Shown piece after piece: positions 1 to 10,779 of a DNA stretch of 64,000 nt. Each line of letters begins with the position of its first letter. Position 1 is the stretch's first letter. The position numbers were made by a program, and so were the translations under genes. A model generated the notes under the pieces. It searched no databases and was not told where the DNA came from. It saw nothing but the letters and a program-made list of their open reading frames with translations. The stretch is taken from contig NC_085097.1 of the NCBI RefSeq assembly GCF_963422355.1, forward strand, positions 5,999,131 to 6,063,130, given 5' to 3'. The stretch is from Corticium candelabrum. Taxonomy: Eukaryota > Porifera > Homoscleromorpha > Homosclerophorida > Plakinidae.

Positions 1-1
1 C

Positions 2-1033
2 TTTCTAGGTCCATTACCTCAGACAGAAAAGGGAAACAAGCATTTGCTTGTCATGGCTGATTATTACACCAAGTGGGTGGAAGCCTTTGCACTACCCAAC
101 CAGAAGGCATCAACAGTGGCACGAGTACTTGTTGATGAGGTCTTTTGCAGACTTGGAACACCAGCTATACTCCATAGTGACCAGGGGAGAAATTTCGAGA
201 GCAAGATACTGCAGGAGGTTTGCCAGATACTTGAGATAAAGAAAGTTAGAACTACTCCGTATCATCCCCAGAGTGATGGGTTAGTCGAGAGGGCAAATCG
301 AACTCTGCTAGACCTGCTTGCTAAGCATGTCTCCCACAATCAGCGAGACTGGGATGTATGTCTACCTGTACTTCTGTTTCACTACAGAACATCAAAGCAA
401 TCAACGACACAAATGAGTCCATTTGAATTGATGTTAGGAAGAAGTGCACGCCTTCCTGTCGACGTTCAGACTGGAGCACCTCTTCCTGAACCAGAAGCAA
501 CAACGGAGTTCGGACAACGATTGAAGGAGGACAGAGCTCTGACCAAGGAATTCGTAGAGACGCACATCGTGTCAGCACAACGTCGTCAGAAGGAGAACTA
601 CGACCAGAAGACATCTCCGCATCATCATTACACGGCAGGTGATCTAGTTTGGTTGTTTACTCCAGTTGTAAATATAGGAATGTCCAGCAAAGTAGCCAAA
701 CCTTGGAAGGGTCCGTTCCGCGTATTGGCAGTGTACGACAATGGCACCATGGACGTCAATCCTGCGGAAGGTAGAAGACGACGACGGAGGCGAGTACACT
801 CTAGCCGAGTGAAGCCATGTTACAGACATCCGGTACACGACAGCTGTCAGGAAGATCGAGAACAACAAGTGATGAAACCAACTGAAGAGAACGAGCAACA
901 AGCAGAGGAGGCCAGTCCGAATATTCTACCGGCAGCAGTTCAGTACTTCGAGGAGGTAAGTCACGGAAGGCCAAGTCCCGGATGTAGTAGACCAACCATT
1001 GGTCGTGGACTTACCGATTCGAAGACCTGCTAG
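2..1033 (+). CDS. Ty3/Gypsy integrase, C-terminal part (cut by window edge)
   Basis: The reading frame is open from base 2 to the stop at 1031-1033. It starts inside the integrase core: the FLGPLP motif is the first thing read, so the first catalytic Asp normally just before it lies outside the window. VMADYYTKW follows. The HSDQGRNF Asp and the SDGLVERANRT Glu are exactly 35 residues apart, as in DDE integrases. The C-terminal part has a WKGPFRVL (GPY/F-type) module that in this family aids integration. No frameshift or stop is visible, so this copy may be fairly young. The downstream polypurine tract and probable LTR support a 3' end of a Gypsy element. Identity as Gypsy integrase is clear; clade is not assigned. 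Confidence 0.93.
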   Translation, partial: FLGPLPQTEKGNKHLLVMADYYTKWVEAFALPNQKASTVARVLVDEVFCRLGTPAILHSDQGRNFESKILQEVCQILEIKKVRTTPYHPQSDGLVERANRTLLDLLAKHVSHNQRDWDVCLPVLLFHYRTSKQSTTQMSPFELMLGRSARLPVDVQTGAPLPEPEATTEFGQRLKEDRALTKEFVETHIVSAQRRQKENYDQKTSPHHHYTAGDLVWLFTPVVNIGMSSKVAKPWKGPFRVLAVYDNGTMDVNPAEGRRRRRRRVHSSRVKPCYRHPVHDSCQEDREQQVMKPTEENEQQAEEASPNILPAAVQYFEEVSHGRPSPGCSRPTIGRGLTDSKTC

Positions 1034-1137
1034 AGAACATAATCGACCAAGATGGCTACAGGACTACGTAGTTAGTAACACGAAGTAGTGATTTTTTGCA
1101 GTTGTGTCATTGTAACGTGAGGTCACGTTAGAATCGT

Positions 1138-1641
1138 AGGAGGGAGGAATGTAGAGTAAAGGCCTGTCCACACTGGCAACTGGATCGCGATCCGATCGCG
1201 ATCCAACCGCAACGCTGTCCACACTTGCAACTCGATCGCGATCGGTTGAATCCAATTAGAAATAGTGGGCGTTACCTTCACGTACGCTACGCGTGTAGTC
1301 GGAACATCTAGCACTCCTCACCCGTCTTTGTTCTCGCTCACCTTACGTCGCTGTATCAACGCTTTCTACAAGCAAAGAAACCACACATACACATCGGTCA
1401 TCAGTCACGTGATAGCGAAATGAGGCGGAGGTATCGTTTTCAAAGTGCAGTGTGGACGCTCGCTATCCCGATCGGATCGCGATCCATTCTGGTCTAGTGT
1501 GGACAGGCCTTAACGCAGTCATACTAATGAGTGGTTTCTTGCCGTATGGACACACCTACTTTCTGACTAGTATATAGTGTACGGGCACAATAGAATCGTG
1601 GCCTTTTGGGTTTCAACTGTTGCAAGTCGTATACTCGTTAC
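1138..1641 (+). repeat. Polypurine tract and probable short 3' LTR
   Basis: A purine run at 1138-1149 is followed directly by TGTA at 1150, the usual polypurine tract/LTR start order. A matching TACA end is seen at about 1638-1641. Without the inserted MITE the LTR would be about 138 bp, short for Gypsy. A TATA-like stretch lies near 1570. The 5' LTR is outside the window, so the right boundary is inference from the TG...CA rule only. Confidence 0.5.
1160..1510. mobile_element. MITE with TAA target duplication, inside the Gypsy LTR
   Basis: The 351-bp insert begins AGGCCTGTCCACACT and ends with its exact reverse complement. It is flanked on both sides by TAA (1157-1159 and 1511-1513). Subterminal GATCGCGATC palindromes are repeated near both ends. 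A 3-bp TAA/TTA duplication is typical of PIF/Harbinger-type elements; no transposase is encoded. It splits the probable LTR, so it is younger than that LTR. Confidence 0.85.
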
Positions 1642-3234
1642 ATCTGCAAATTTTAGTATATACTTCAAAGAAAAACTAAATACAGCAACATGTGTGCAAG
1701 CTTCTCCAAGTCCAGTCATGCAGCTGCAATGCACAACACCTCCTGTCTTAATTTTCTCAAATCAACCATGAAGTGAGGTGTTTATTGTATTCTTGAGAAT
1801 GAGGAACCTGTAAAATTTCAGACTGCAGGGTGTCTTACAATATTCTACACTTACAGGACTTACTCTACTGTAGCACAATGCTACGCTATTCGTGTTACAT
1901 TATCATAGCATGTCCACTTCCTTTACATTTCCAAGTATATAGCACAGACATTGTCACACAAACAAATACTGATCATTAATTAAGAAGAAAACTTGGATTT
2001 CATGTCAGTTGAAATTCTACCAAAGATATTATAGAACTCTCACATCAGATTGCAACATACATGACTGCATTCTCTTTCACAATCCTCTCAGCTAGAGCTG
2101 ACGATTGTCCGACAGATATATACTGTAGGTGAAATATACACTCTAACAAAAAATCTTTACTATAAACTACCGCATAATTAATACTGAGGTTTCCACAACA
2201 CTTCTAACTCCCACAACATGCGCAAGGACATCTTTCACTCAGCCAATTCTAGACTGGTTGTAAACTTCCAAGATTTGCATTTGCGGACTCCAAACTGCTT
2301 GCCTGTTATGAAGCTCGTCTGAAGGAGTAAATAGGAGACGATGTCTAAACTGTAGACAGGAGGAAACGTGGTGTTCTGTAGCAATGGTCTCTCCAACTGC
2401 AGTGGATCAAACCTTCCAATCAGTTCCAGCTTGGCTAAATAGCGAGGTTTCGCATCAGATAGCAGATTGTCGAAGTACTTTCATAGTTTCCTGCTGGCAG
2501 GAAGTGTAGTAGAGGTGAGGGAGGTCAAAATATGCAAGTATCACATGGACACCAAAATGGCCGACACTAACGTGCGTTAGAAAAATGTGATGTCAATGAA
2601 AACGCTCTATTGTATTTGGCGTTCAATTATCCGAATTGGGCGTTTAATTATCCGATTCAGGCGTTCAATTATCCGTTCTTTACGGCTGTTGTGCAATATC
2701 ATGGTGAACTGAATAACTTACATAGTCTGCGGTTGGGCAGCTGCTCAAATATCATCAGTCATCAGCTGTCTAGACGCAGTAATTGATTCCTTACCTTCGT
2801 CGGATCTTCATAGTCTTATATATCACCAGGTAACTTCGCCGTCAGATACCTTCACTGGACGAACTTCGCCAGACTTGCTGGAGGGAAAGTCTGGCCCCGG
2901 CGCGAGGATCGGAGCCCAGGTATGCGCATGCATGAACCGTACCGTGCTGCAGGAGACGGTCATCAGACCGGGACTCCGACCCATCCGGGGATTTTCTTAA
3001 AATCACCAGCCGGTCAAGCACGGTACACTGTACCAACTATCATCTCCTACCTGACGATGTGACATTTCCAATTAAGTTCTACAGCAGCAACGTTAGGACG
3101 GATGCTGACGTGACCCGCTCTACCTAGTTGCTATCCAGTAGGACTATGACGCTAGCGTAGCAGCTAGGTCTGGCTGCAGCTATTTGGCAGAGAACGAGTG
3201 ACCGAGATTAGGAAATGACCGAGATTAGATCCGG
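1642..3234. other. Non-coding stretch with a small 21-bp tandem repeat
   Basis: No supported gene. At 2618, 2639 and 2660 a 21-bp unit containing GCGTTCAATTATCCG is repeated three times. The 2820-3050 part is GC-rich with inverted segments but matches no RNA family I recognise. Confidence 0.5.
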
Positions 3235-3515
3235 GACTCTACCACAATACAATTTGCTCCTGAAGTACTACAATATTAACTTCTTGGCTTTGGGCGGCAA
3301 ACTCCAACTGATGCGCATGCTCTACATGTACCTACTGTATTTCTCCTCACAAAATATCCAGAAGACACAAGACAGTAACAATACTCTGTTGAATGATTAA
3401 TTATGAAGCAACAGAAATGCGAAATTAATATTATAGAATAACAACAAATATAATCAGTTGTAGATTTCAATGTTTAGTGAAGAATGAGTTTGCTTTGAAA
3501 ATCAATAGCTGTGAC
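3235..3515. repeat. Dispersed repeat, copy 1 (second copy at about 59941-60215)
   Basis: This segment is closely similar to about 59941-60215, including a shared AATTAATATTA-type stretch. In both places it runs directly into a GT tract and then into the nucleobindin 3' end. It appears non-coding. Confidence 0.75.
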
Positions 3516-3517
3516 AC

Positions 3518-3518
<1 letters not shown>

Positions 3519-3580
<62 letters not shown>
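3519..3580. repeat. (GT)n microsatellite
   Basis: About 60 bp of GT dinucleotide between the dispersed repeat and the nucleobindin tail of copy A. The same order of repeat, GT tract and tail recurs near 60.2 kb. Confidence 0.95.
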
Positions 3581-3582
<2 letters not shown>

Positions 3583-3756
3583 GATTATCAGGAACAATCA
3601 TGAAGGTATGACGTCATGCTGAAGTGGAAATCAAACATCAGGTGAAAGTGCACGGATCACTTTATTTATTTATTTTTTAAATTCATAATAATTCACAACT
3701 CACACAATAAAATGTTTCCTTCTCGTATTTGCTGCCTACAAACGCAATTGGTCAAT

Positions 3757-4965
3757 TTTACTGTCCACCTGCCTTTTCGGGCTCTTTGTTTTCTTCCTGT
3801 TTGGGCTGCTCGGCATGTTCCTCTCTCTTTTCTTGCGTTTCCTGCTTCACTTCCGGTTTCTTCTGTTCTTGTTGTACTGGTGCTTCAGTTTAGTTTCAGT
3901 CTGATGCTAAGACACACAGAAACGGTTACATCACAGCCTCCTTGTATTGTGTGTATATAAGGATGGGTGTCCAGTTACCATCCATCTGTTTGCCTATTGC
4001 CTGGTCAAATCTCTTGATGGTCTATGAGTAGACTGTTTACAAATAATCTGCCTTTCTGCCTGCTTCCCTGGCTGCCCACCCACCGGTGCACCTGCTTGCC
4101 CACGTAACCACCTGCTTGCCCGTGTAACCACCTGCTTGCCCATGTATCCACCTGCCTGCCACCTCTGCTTGCCCACTTACCCACCTCTGCTTGGCCTCTT
4201 ACCCACCCCTGCTTTTCCACCCACCCCTGCTTTTCCACCCACCCCTGCTTTTCCACCCACCCCTGCTTTTCCACCCACCCTGTTTTGTCACCCACCCCTG
4301 CTTTGTCACCCACCCCTGCTTTGTCACCCACCCCTGCTTTGTCACCCACCTATCCGCCTGCTTGCTCGCCCACCCGCCTGCTTGCCCGCCCACCCGCCTG
4401 CTTGCCCGCCCACCCGCCTGCTTGCCCGCCCACCCGCCTGCTTGCCCGCCCACCCGCCTGCTTGCCCGCCCACCCGCCTGCTTGCCCGCCCACCCGCCTG
4501 CTTGCCCCGCCCACCCGCCTGCTTGCCCCGCCCACCCGCCCGCCCTCCCGCCCACCCGCCTGCTTCCCCCCGCCCACACGCCTGCTTGCCCCCGCCCACC
4601 CACCACTGTCAGTCTCAGTTTACCTCGTTCAAGACTATTTCTGCTTGCATTTCTACTGTCTCATCGTCTCCATAGATCTTGGATACCTACCAAACAGCAA
4701 ACATCCATTCCAGACACATCCAACAACGAACTTTATTGTCTGTCACCTCATGAATAAACAAAGCTTCCAACTCAAACGTATCAAGGTATCCATCATCACT
4801 TGTGTCTGTACATACAAACATCAAGAATGTAAATATTGGCTTGTTTGATGTGCTAGAGAGTGTGAATAACCGTGTATTTGGAAGAATGTCCTTGGATTGA
4901 AATCTCCTTTATCAAGACCATCTTCCTCTTCCCAGACTTCCTCAAACTGGGACTTGCTTCTTTGG
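3757..4965 (-). pseudogene. Nucleobindin partial copy A (broken)
   Basis: From right to left the minus strand reads several nucleobindin exons. The first (about 4960-4870) has FEEVWEEEDGLDK. The second is a 65-nt EF-hand exon (about 4817-4753) reading DTSDDGYLDTFELEALFIHE, a canonical calcium loop. The third (about 4699-4631) is VSKIYGDDETVEMQAE. The C-terminal exon (about 3906-3757) carries the EPEKAGGQ end. Defects: 18 bp are missing in the third exon relative to the other copies. The two exons between it and the C-terminus are absent, replaced by a minisatellite. One base is lost early in the last exon, putting it out of frame. The right side is cut by a Gypsy fragment at about 4980. AATAAA signals on the minus strand near 3660-3675 fit the 3' UTR. 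Confidence 0.8.
4165..4600. repeat. GC-rich minisatellite in the nucleobindin copy A 3' region
   Basis: Two consecutive arrays: first 14-15-bp units of the CACCCCTGCTTTTC/TTTGTC type, then about ten 20-bp units of the GCCCGCCCACCCGCCTGCTT type. All six frames are open through it, which produces long Pro- or Gly-rich ORFs without coding meaning. A related but distinct 20-bp array sits at the equivalent place in the main nucleobindin gene (about 38490-38640). Confidence 0.9.
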
Positions 4966-4981
4966 CCTGTCTTCGACCAGC

Positions 4982-6207
4982 GAGATATTGCAGCAACGAA
5001 ATGACGATACATTTGGGGATATTGACAATGTCCACGTCATCGCAGATGATTTGATTATTGCAGGAAAAGATGAGCAAGAACACGACACGGCTCTTCTAGC
5101 AGTCATGGAGAGGGCAAGAGCCAAGAACGTAAAGTTCAGTCGGGACAAGCTGCAGTACAAGATCAAGCAAGTAAAATATATGGGGCACCTCATTGGAGAA
5201 AATGGGCAACAACCGGATACGGCAAAAGGTGGAAGCTATCAACGCAATGCCTACCCCAAGAGATCGCAAAGGTGTGCAACGACTACTGGGCATGATCAAG
5301 TATCTGGCGCCATACATTCCCGGAGAGTCGGATATCACTGCACCTCTAAGAGAGCTGCTCAAAGAAGACGTCATTTGGCAATGGTCAGAGCAACACGACA
5401 AAGCACTGGACAAGGTAAAGACTATTCTTACCAATCAGCCGTTACTAGCGTACTATAATGTGGCTCAGCCGATCAAGATTGAGGCAGACGCATCACAGTC
5501 CGGTCTGGGAGCATGCCTCATCCAGAATGACAAGCCTATAGCCTATGTGTCAAGAACTCTAACGTCAGCTGAACGTGCTTATGCACAGATCGAAAAGGAA
5601 ATGGTTGCTATTACATTTGCTTGTAGGAAATTTCATCCCTACATTTACGGGAAGTTGACTCAGGTAGAATCGGACCACAAGCCCCTGGAGTCAATAATGA
5701 AGAAACCTCTGGGGTCTGTTCCTCCTCGCCTTCAGTGCATGATGCTGCAGCTGCAGCGATATGAGTTGGACGTGCGCTATACATTGGGAAAGGCAATACC
5801 AGTAGCAAATGCACTGTCTCGAGCACAACTCCCGACAACTGCAGACGCGGATGACAGGATGAATCCAGACATAGAAGTCATGGTTCACGCACTCACTAGC
5901 TCACTTCCAATGAGTGAGACTCGAAGAGATGAACTACAAAGAGCAACAGCTCAAGATGAAGAACTGCAAGCTCTCAGAAACACTATCTTTCAGGATGGCC
6001 AGATAATATCAAGGCAGTCCCATCTATAGTCAGGCAGTTTTGGACCATCAGAGAAGAGTTGCACGAGGCTGACCAGATGTTATTCAAAGGCACAAAAGTT
6101 ATAATCCCAACCATTTTCGATCAGAAATGCTCCGGAGAATTCACGAAGGTCACCATGGGGCAGAGAAATCTAAAGAACGGGCACGAGCAGTCATGTACTG
6201 GCCGAAC
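4982..6207 (+). pseudogene. Ty3/Gypsy pol fragment: RT palm, RNase H, integrase zinc finger
   Basis: Translation gives the end of the reverse transcriptase palm (VIADDLIIAG, the xxDD motif) and KYMGHLIG. The RNase H part has IEADASQSGLGACL, the IEKEMVAITFACRKF helix and SDHKPLESI. The start of the H2C2 integrase zinc finger (IHEGHHG, then YWP) follows. Reading needs at least three frame changes, near 5225 (an extra A in AAAAGG), near 6000 and near 6115. The 5' part of pol is missing, and the 3' part stops at the TAGCCTCG inverted repeat at 6208. It is a dead fragment. It may be the same family as the integrase at window start, but no overlapping domain lets me test that. Confidence 0.92.
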
Positions 6208-6355
6208 TAGCCTCGGATCCCAGACGTTTCTACAGGCGCCTAAGTTACGTACGTACGTACAAACACAGAGTAGGCGGGGAAAGGGCAAAAGTGGGCGGGA
6301 AGAAAGAAACGTCTGGGCGCGCTTCTATAGAATGCCAGTTCGGAAATAGGCGTAC
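6208..6355. repeat. Left terminal inverted repeat of the RecQ/DUF6589 element
   Basis: Reverse complement of 13230-13368 with few substitutions and small indels (the ACGT run is longer here). Begins TAGCCTCG. Confidence 0.9.
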
Positions 6356-6531
6356 CTTTGGCAAATCATAGGTTTCCGCACCAATCAACAATCGCCGCTC
6401 GCTCAGCGCGGTAGATTTCATTGGTCAAATAGTGTTAGTTGTCTTTTAATGACTACTTATTAGAGTCTCAATGACTACTTAGAGTACCAGGTGGTATACC
6501 ACAGTGGGATATCTGCTAAACGGGAGATCAA

Positions 6532-8312
6532 ATGGCGTTGCCTTCAGAAGATCGATCGTGTCACGTTCGTTCATCAATTTCCGACGACGCAATGACAATT
6601 GCTATTGACCAGTCTTGTCCCCAGTTTGACACTGCGTCTGTGAAGCCTCTGCAACGCTTTGCGCTGAGTCAACTTGTCCGAGGTGACGATGTTCTGGCTT
6701 GCCTCCCCACCGGGTTTGAGAATTTAAGTCACTGATTTTTCACCTGCTACCCAACGTCTGCAAGGTTTTGCAAACAGTGGGCTATTCGAGGGCGTTTGCA
6801 ATCGACCCTATTGTTCTCGTCGTGGCGCCGTTGCTGTCTTTGATGAAAGACCAGGTTGCTTACCTGACCGAGTGCGGTGTTCGTGCTTCTATGATAGGTG
6901 CCAGCCAAGCTACTGACAAGGAGATAAAGGCTGGAAAGTTTGAAATCGTATTTGGAAGCCCTGAAATTCTAGTTGGACAGAAAACATGGCGATTAGCGCT
7001 TCAGGAAGGCGTTTTCCGTGATCGTGTTGTAGCGATAGTTGCAGACGAAGTTCATACGGTTGTTCAGTGGTGAGGCTGACACTGTCTGTTATGTGTAGGT
7101 TGGTGTAATCGAATGTCGCTTTAAATCTATAGGGGCGGCCTTGCTAGACCAGAGCTAGTAGAGGAGGATGAGGATGAACCGTTTCGTGTCTGGTGCGGTC
7201 TTGTTGGAGAGCTAAGGTCTCTGGTGTGCGCTCCAATTCTAGCCTTGACAGCAACAGCGTCCAAGGCAACACAAGAAATCATTGTGAGTTGTTTAGGAAT
7301 GTCTGGCAGATGCTATGTGATTACTAAGAGCCCAGAGCGTGATAACATCTTCCTAGCTGTGCAGAGAGTACGTTCTGATGTTGAAGCTACCTTTGATTTT
7401 TTGCTGAGGCTGGTAAAGTCCAAGCAAATCAACTGTCCAAGGGTTCTTGTCTACTGCCAAACACAGAGTGTGTGCTCCTTACTGTTTACCCATTTCCACT
7501 ATGAACTAGGTAACAAGTCTTACTGGCCAGAAGGTGATACAAAGGCACAAAATCGAGTTGTGGAAATGTACCACGCATGTACTCCAGACAGCAACAAACA
7601 CATCATTTTGCAGTCTCTGAGGGATGCCAATGGTGTTTGTAGAGTCGTATTTGCAACCAATGCCTTAGGGATGGGGATAGATGTGAAGGGTCTGACAACA
7701 GTCATTCACTATGGCCCTCCAGCTGACTTGGAAGCGTACATGCAAGAGATTGGCAGAGCTGGCAGGGATGGAAGCCAAAGTTTTGCTTATCTGCTATATC
7801 ATGGACATCAGCTTAGACACACAAATAGAGAAATGAAGGAGTATGTCAGCAACACTGATCAGTGCAGAAGAGCTATGCTCCTAGCAGTCTTTGATGCAGC
7901 CCCCAACAGAGGAAACACCAGCCATACCTGCTGTGACATATGCTCTGTACAGTGTCAGTGTGCAAGCCCAGGTCAGTGCCCTGGTTTGCAAAGTATTCAG
8001 ATTGGTGAAACATCGATTGCAACCTCTTCTCCTGTGATAGTCCATCACTTGCAGACTGAACAAAGAGAACTTCTGGAGTTTCTTCTTCTGGAGTACAAGA
8101 TGAAGGTGGAGACAGAGCTTGGAATTGAAGATCAGCCTTTGTATACTCACCCAACATTGGTAACAGGTCTTTCTGATTATGTACTGCATTCAGTCGTAGA
8201 GAACGCTGGGCAGTTGTTTACCGTACAAGACATTCAAGCTCTAACTCCAGTCTTTACTGTTGAGCATGCACAGAACATTCTAAACATACTTAATGAGGTA
8301 TGGGCTCAGTTT
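6532..8312 (+). pseudogene. RecQ-family ATP-dependent DNA helicase, element-borne, frameshifted
   Basis: SF2 helicase motifs appear in order. The Q-type N-terminus (LQRFALSQLVRGDDVLACLPTG) leads into Walker A. Motif Ia is VVAPLLSLMKDQ, motif II is ADEVH (DExH) followed by TVVQW, motif III is ALTATAS, motif IV is VLVYCQTQ. Motifs V/VI are FATNALGMGID and QEIGRAGRDG. A Cys-rich RecQ zinc-binding-like part (HTCCDIC) and a shorter tail follow. One GT-AG intron (7070-7132) restores the frame after VVQW. A frame change at about 6715-6726 falls exactly on Walker A: the Lys-Ser survives in the new frame but the Gly-Lys-Ser context is destroyed, so this copy is probably inactive. Start chosen at 6532, the first ATG before the conserved core. 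A further 3' exon after GTATGG near 8297 is possible. The role in the element is inferred, perhaps processing of transposition intermediates. Confidence 0.85.
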
Positions 8313-8584
8313 TAAGGATATAAATTAATTGGGATAGGTATGTGTGAATTGTACAAACTCAGTATACATTAAAGGTGTCCCTCTTGAAATTTCATGTGTG
8401 CAACATTATAGCAGCGCTTGACCTGTGTACTATCACAATCAACATGTCACAAGTCTTAACATAGTAAAACCCAGAAAATCTATACAACCTGAAAGTCTAC
8501 ATCATGTGAAAAAGTATACATATTTTCTACTGTAGGTGCAACATATACCATACAATTCTATTCTCTACCAAACTGCCAACATAA

Positions 8585-10664
8585 TCAAGTACTTCTTAGT
8601 GTTTCTAATGATTCCAGATGATGAACTTTGGCCAGTGCTTTCTTATGGTTGCGAATCCACTGTGATAACTTGCAAGGATTCAGTTGCTGCAGCACATCAT
8701 ATTTCATTGATGGAAAAGATTTGTGTGCTCTTGGCCTGGTCTGCTTCCTGACATTTCCCCCTACTTCCTTTGCTATCAACAAAACATCCTTCTTCCTATC
8801 CACTGCAGCATGTTTATTTGATTCATCAGCAATGGCTAGCATGTTGTCGAGGTTGGTGAGAACAGACTCTAAACCCATTGATGCTCTGCTTACTTGCTGT
8901 GCTGACTGGAATGACACATTAGCACCCTGGTTTCTTATCATCTCTTTGATGAAATTGTTGTTGTGCTTCACCATCAAGTCCAAGGGTATGTTCCTACCAA
9001 AACCACCATGCAAGTTGAATGTTCTATTCCACAGCTGCCTGTAAGCATCCCATGGGCTTAGAAGAGCTAGCTGATCAGCTTGAAAAAGAAATGCTTCCAA
9101 CGCATATTTAGTTCTACCAGCCTCTTTGAAGTGAAGCATTTTAAATTTCCAGATTCGTAATAGCCTTGGTCCATCCATTTCACGGACTGAATCTTGGAAG
9201 TTACGCTCTAGCAGAGCCATTTTCATAAAATTGCAGCTATAGTTGAAAACATGGTCGTCATTGTACTGTTGTTCTTGACTGCACACTCTATCTGACACTT
9301 GGGTTTGATCTAGATTTGAAGGAACATGAGTCAGGCAATGTGCTATTTGCTCATGGCACCTTCTGTTATCAGCTGAAGAGAAGCTCTGGCCACAAGTAGT
9401 TACATGACATGGAAAACTGTGTGCGTGCATGAGATTTCGAGGTGTCTGTTGTACAGTTGTTGACATTGGGTCATGTGGTGGAGGCTCCTGTTCTTGTGCT
9501 ACAACTACTGCTGATGTAGTGGCATGCTGATGTAGTGGCATGCTGATGTAGTGGCTCTGACTGCATTTCATCAAGTGCCTCACCCTCACTAAGTCTATCA
9601 AGTGCTGTTTGGGCTTGTTCTGATGGCTGTCCTCTCTGAACAGACTGATGGAAGCTGACACTATCTTGTTCCAGATGTTCCCACTGCAGAACAAACTTAT
9701 CCACAATTTTGATGATCTCACCATGAAACCAGTCTTCCCACTGATGTTCAGGAAGTCCTGGTGGGACACCATCCATGTCCTCCGGGCCCCTCATACCAAA
9801 ATGATGCAAAGCACAAGCAATGACATATCCGTCTAGGACATCTTGAAGAAAGCTATTGCATGCCCTATAGTTCTTATTTGTGTCACAGAAAACATTTCTT
9901 CGATCCAGTTTGTTTCGGAGATTGTACATTGTGCCCAAGTCACCACTGCTGTTTGTCTTGTAGAATTTTGCATAGATTAAATTGACAAAATTCATCATGT
10001 AGTGAAAGTCTTCTGCATGTGGCAAGAGTGCTTGCAGTCTCTGATATGGCACCAGACCATTGATAACAGCCCTTTTGAGTTTCGTGCACGCTCAGCAGTG
10101 AGCTGATCACCACCAAACTGCAAGCGCACAAGAGGTTGAGATATGGCATTGTCACCATCTTCAAACTGATATGGAACATATCTTTTATCGAGATGAGACA
10201 TTATCTCCACCATGTCTTGTTGTTTGTTTTCATTTAACTCAAGAAGACCTAGACAGTTTCTCTCTGACTTCCTACTGGCATCAAACATGTGATCATGGAT
10301 GATGTGCTGTACCACAAACTTTGAAAACTGTGCAAATGCAGGGAGAAACTTAGTGATCACTCTAGAAACAAGCACCGCGAACTCATCACGAAGGTATTGG
10401 TGATCACTTGCAGATGGAAGAAATGCTGCATCAGAGACTGCCAAGATGGAACATCGTGGACAGAACACTTGGCGGTACGACCCTTTCATCAGTTGACATA
10501 AGATTAAACCAGTGCAAGGACTTGTTTCTGCGATCAATTGTCATACACTTTGTTTTGATCTCTAGATCCACATTGTCACCAGTGATCTGGTATAGCTTTA
10601 TGCAAAGGTCTGCACCAGACAGAGCACCAGAGTTACATTCTACTGACCCAGGCAATGAAGGCAT
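8585..10664 (-). pseudogene. DUF6589-like protein, main exon (putative transposase), frameshifted
   Basis: The order read on the minus strand is YQITGDNVDLEIKT and SLHWFNLM (10.6-10.5 kb); FLPSASDHQYLRDEFAVLVSRV; RLQFGGDQLTAERARN (about 10.1 kb); HAEDFHYMMNFVNLIYAKFY and LRNKLDRRNVF (about 10.0-9.9 kb). A tail follows with a Cys/His cluster (CHVTTCGQSFSSADNRRCH), LRIWKFKMLHFKEAGRTKYA and NIPLDLMVKHNNNFIKE. These blocks match my memory of DUF6589 proteins, common in cnidarian, sponge and fungal genomes. GDN, GGDQ and AED are plausible acidic catalytic residues of an RNase H-like fold, but that is inference. Frame changes near 10435, 10070 and 9540 break it. The last coincides with a 17-18-bp triplication (about 9512-9555). 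Domain identity likely; function not proven. Confidence 0.72.
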
Positions 10665-10779
10665 GCTAATACCATGTCCACTCCTAGGACATTCTGCTTG
10701 GTCAGCTTCCCCATTAGCTACGTGTGTAAACTGGCCTAATCTGTGTGTGCTCTCTATGCACTCCTTCCAATGAATTAAA

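Noticed and set aside
2955-2985. CTGATGA on the minus strand, like the hammerhead ribozyme core
   Set aside because: No GAAA following stem II and no cleavage-site pairing; not a hammerhead.
4136-4848. Long Pro/Leu- or Gly-rich ORFs on both strands
   Set aside because: They are translations of a GC-rich minisatellite open in all frames; no start context, conserved domain or codon signal.
1-6207. Reading both Gypsy fragments as one element
   Set aside because: The integrase and LTR lie upstream of the RT fragment on the same strand, the wrong order for a single copy; nucleobindin sequence lies between.
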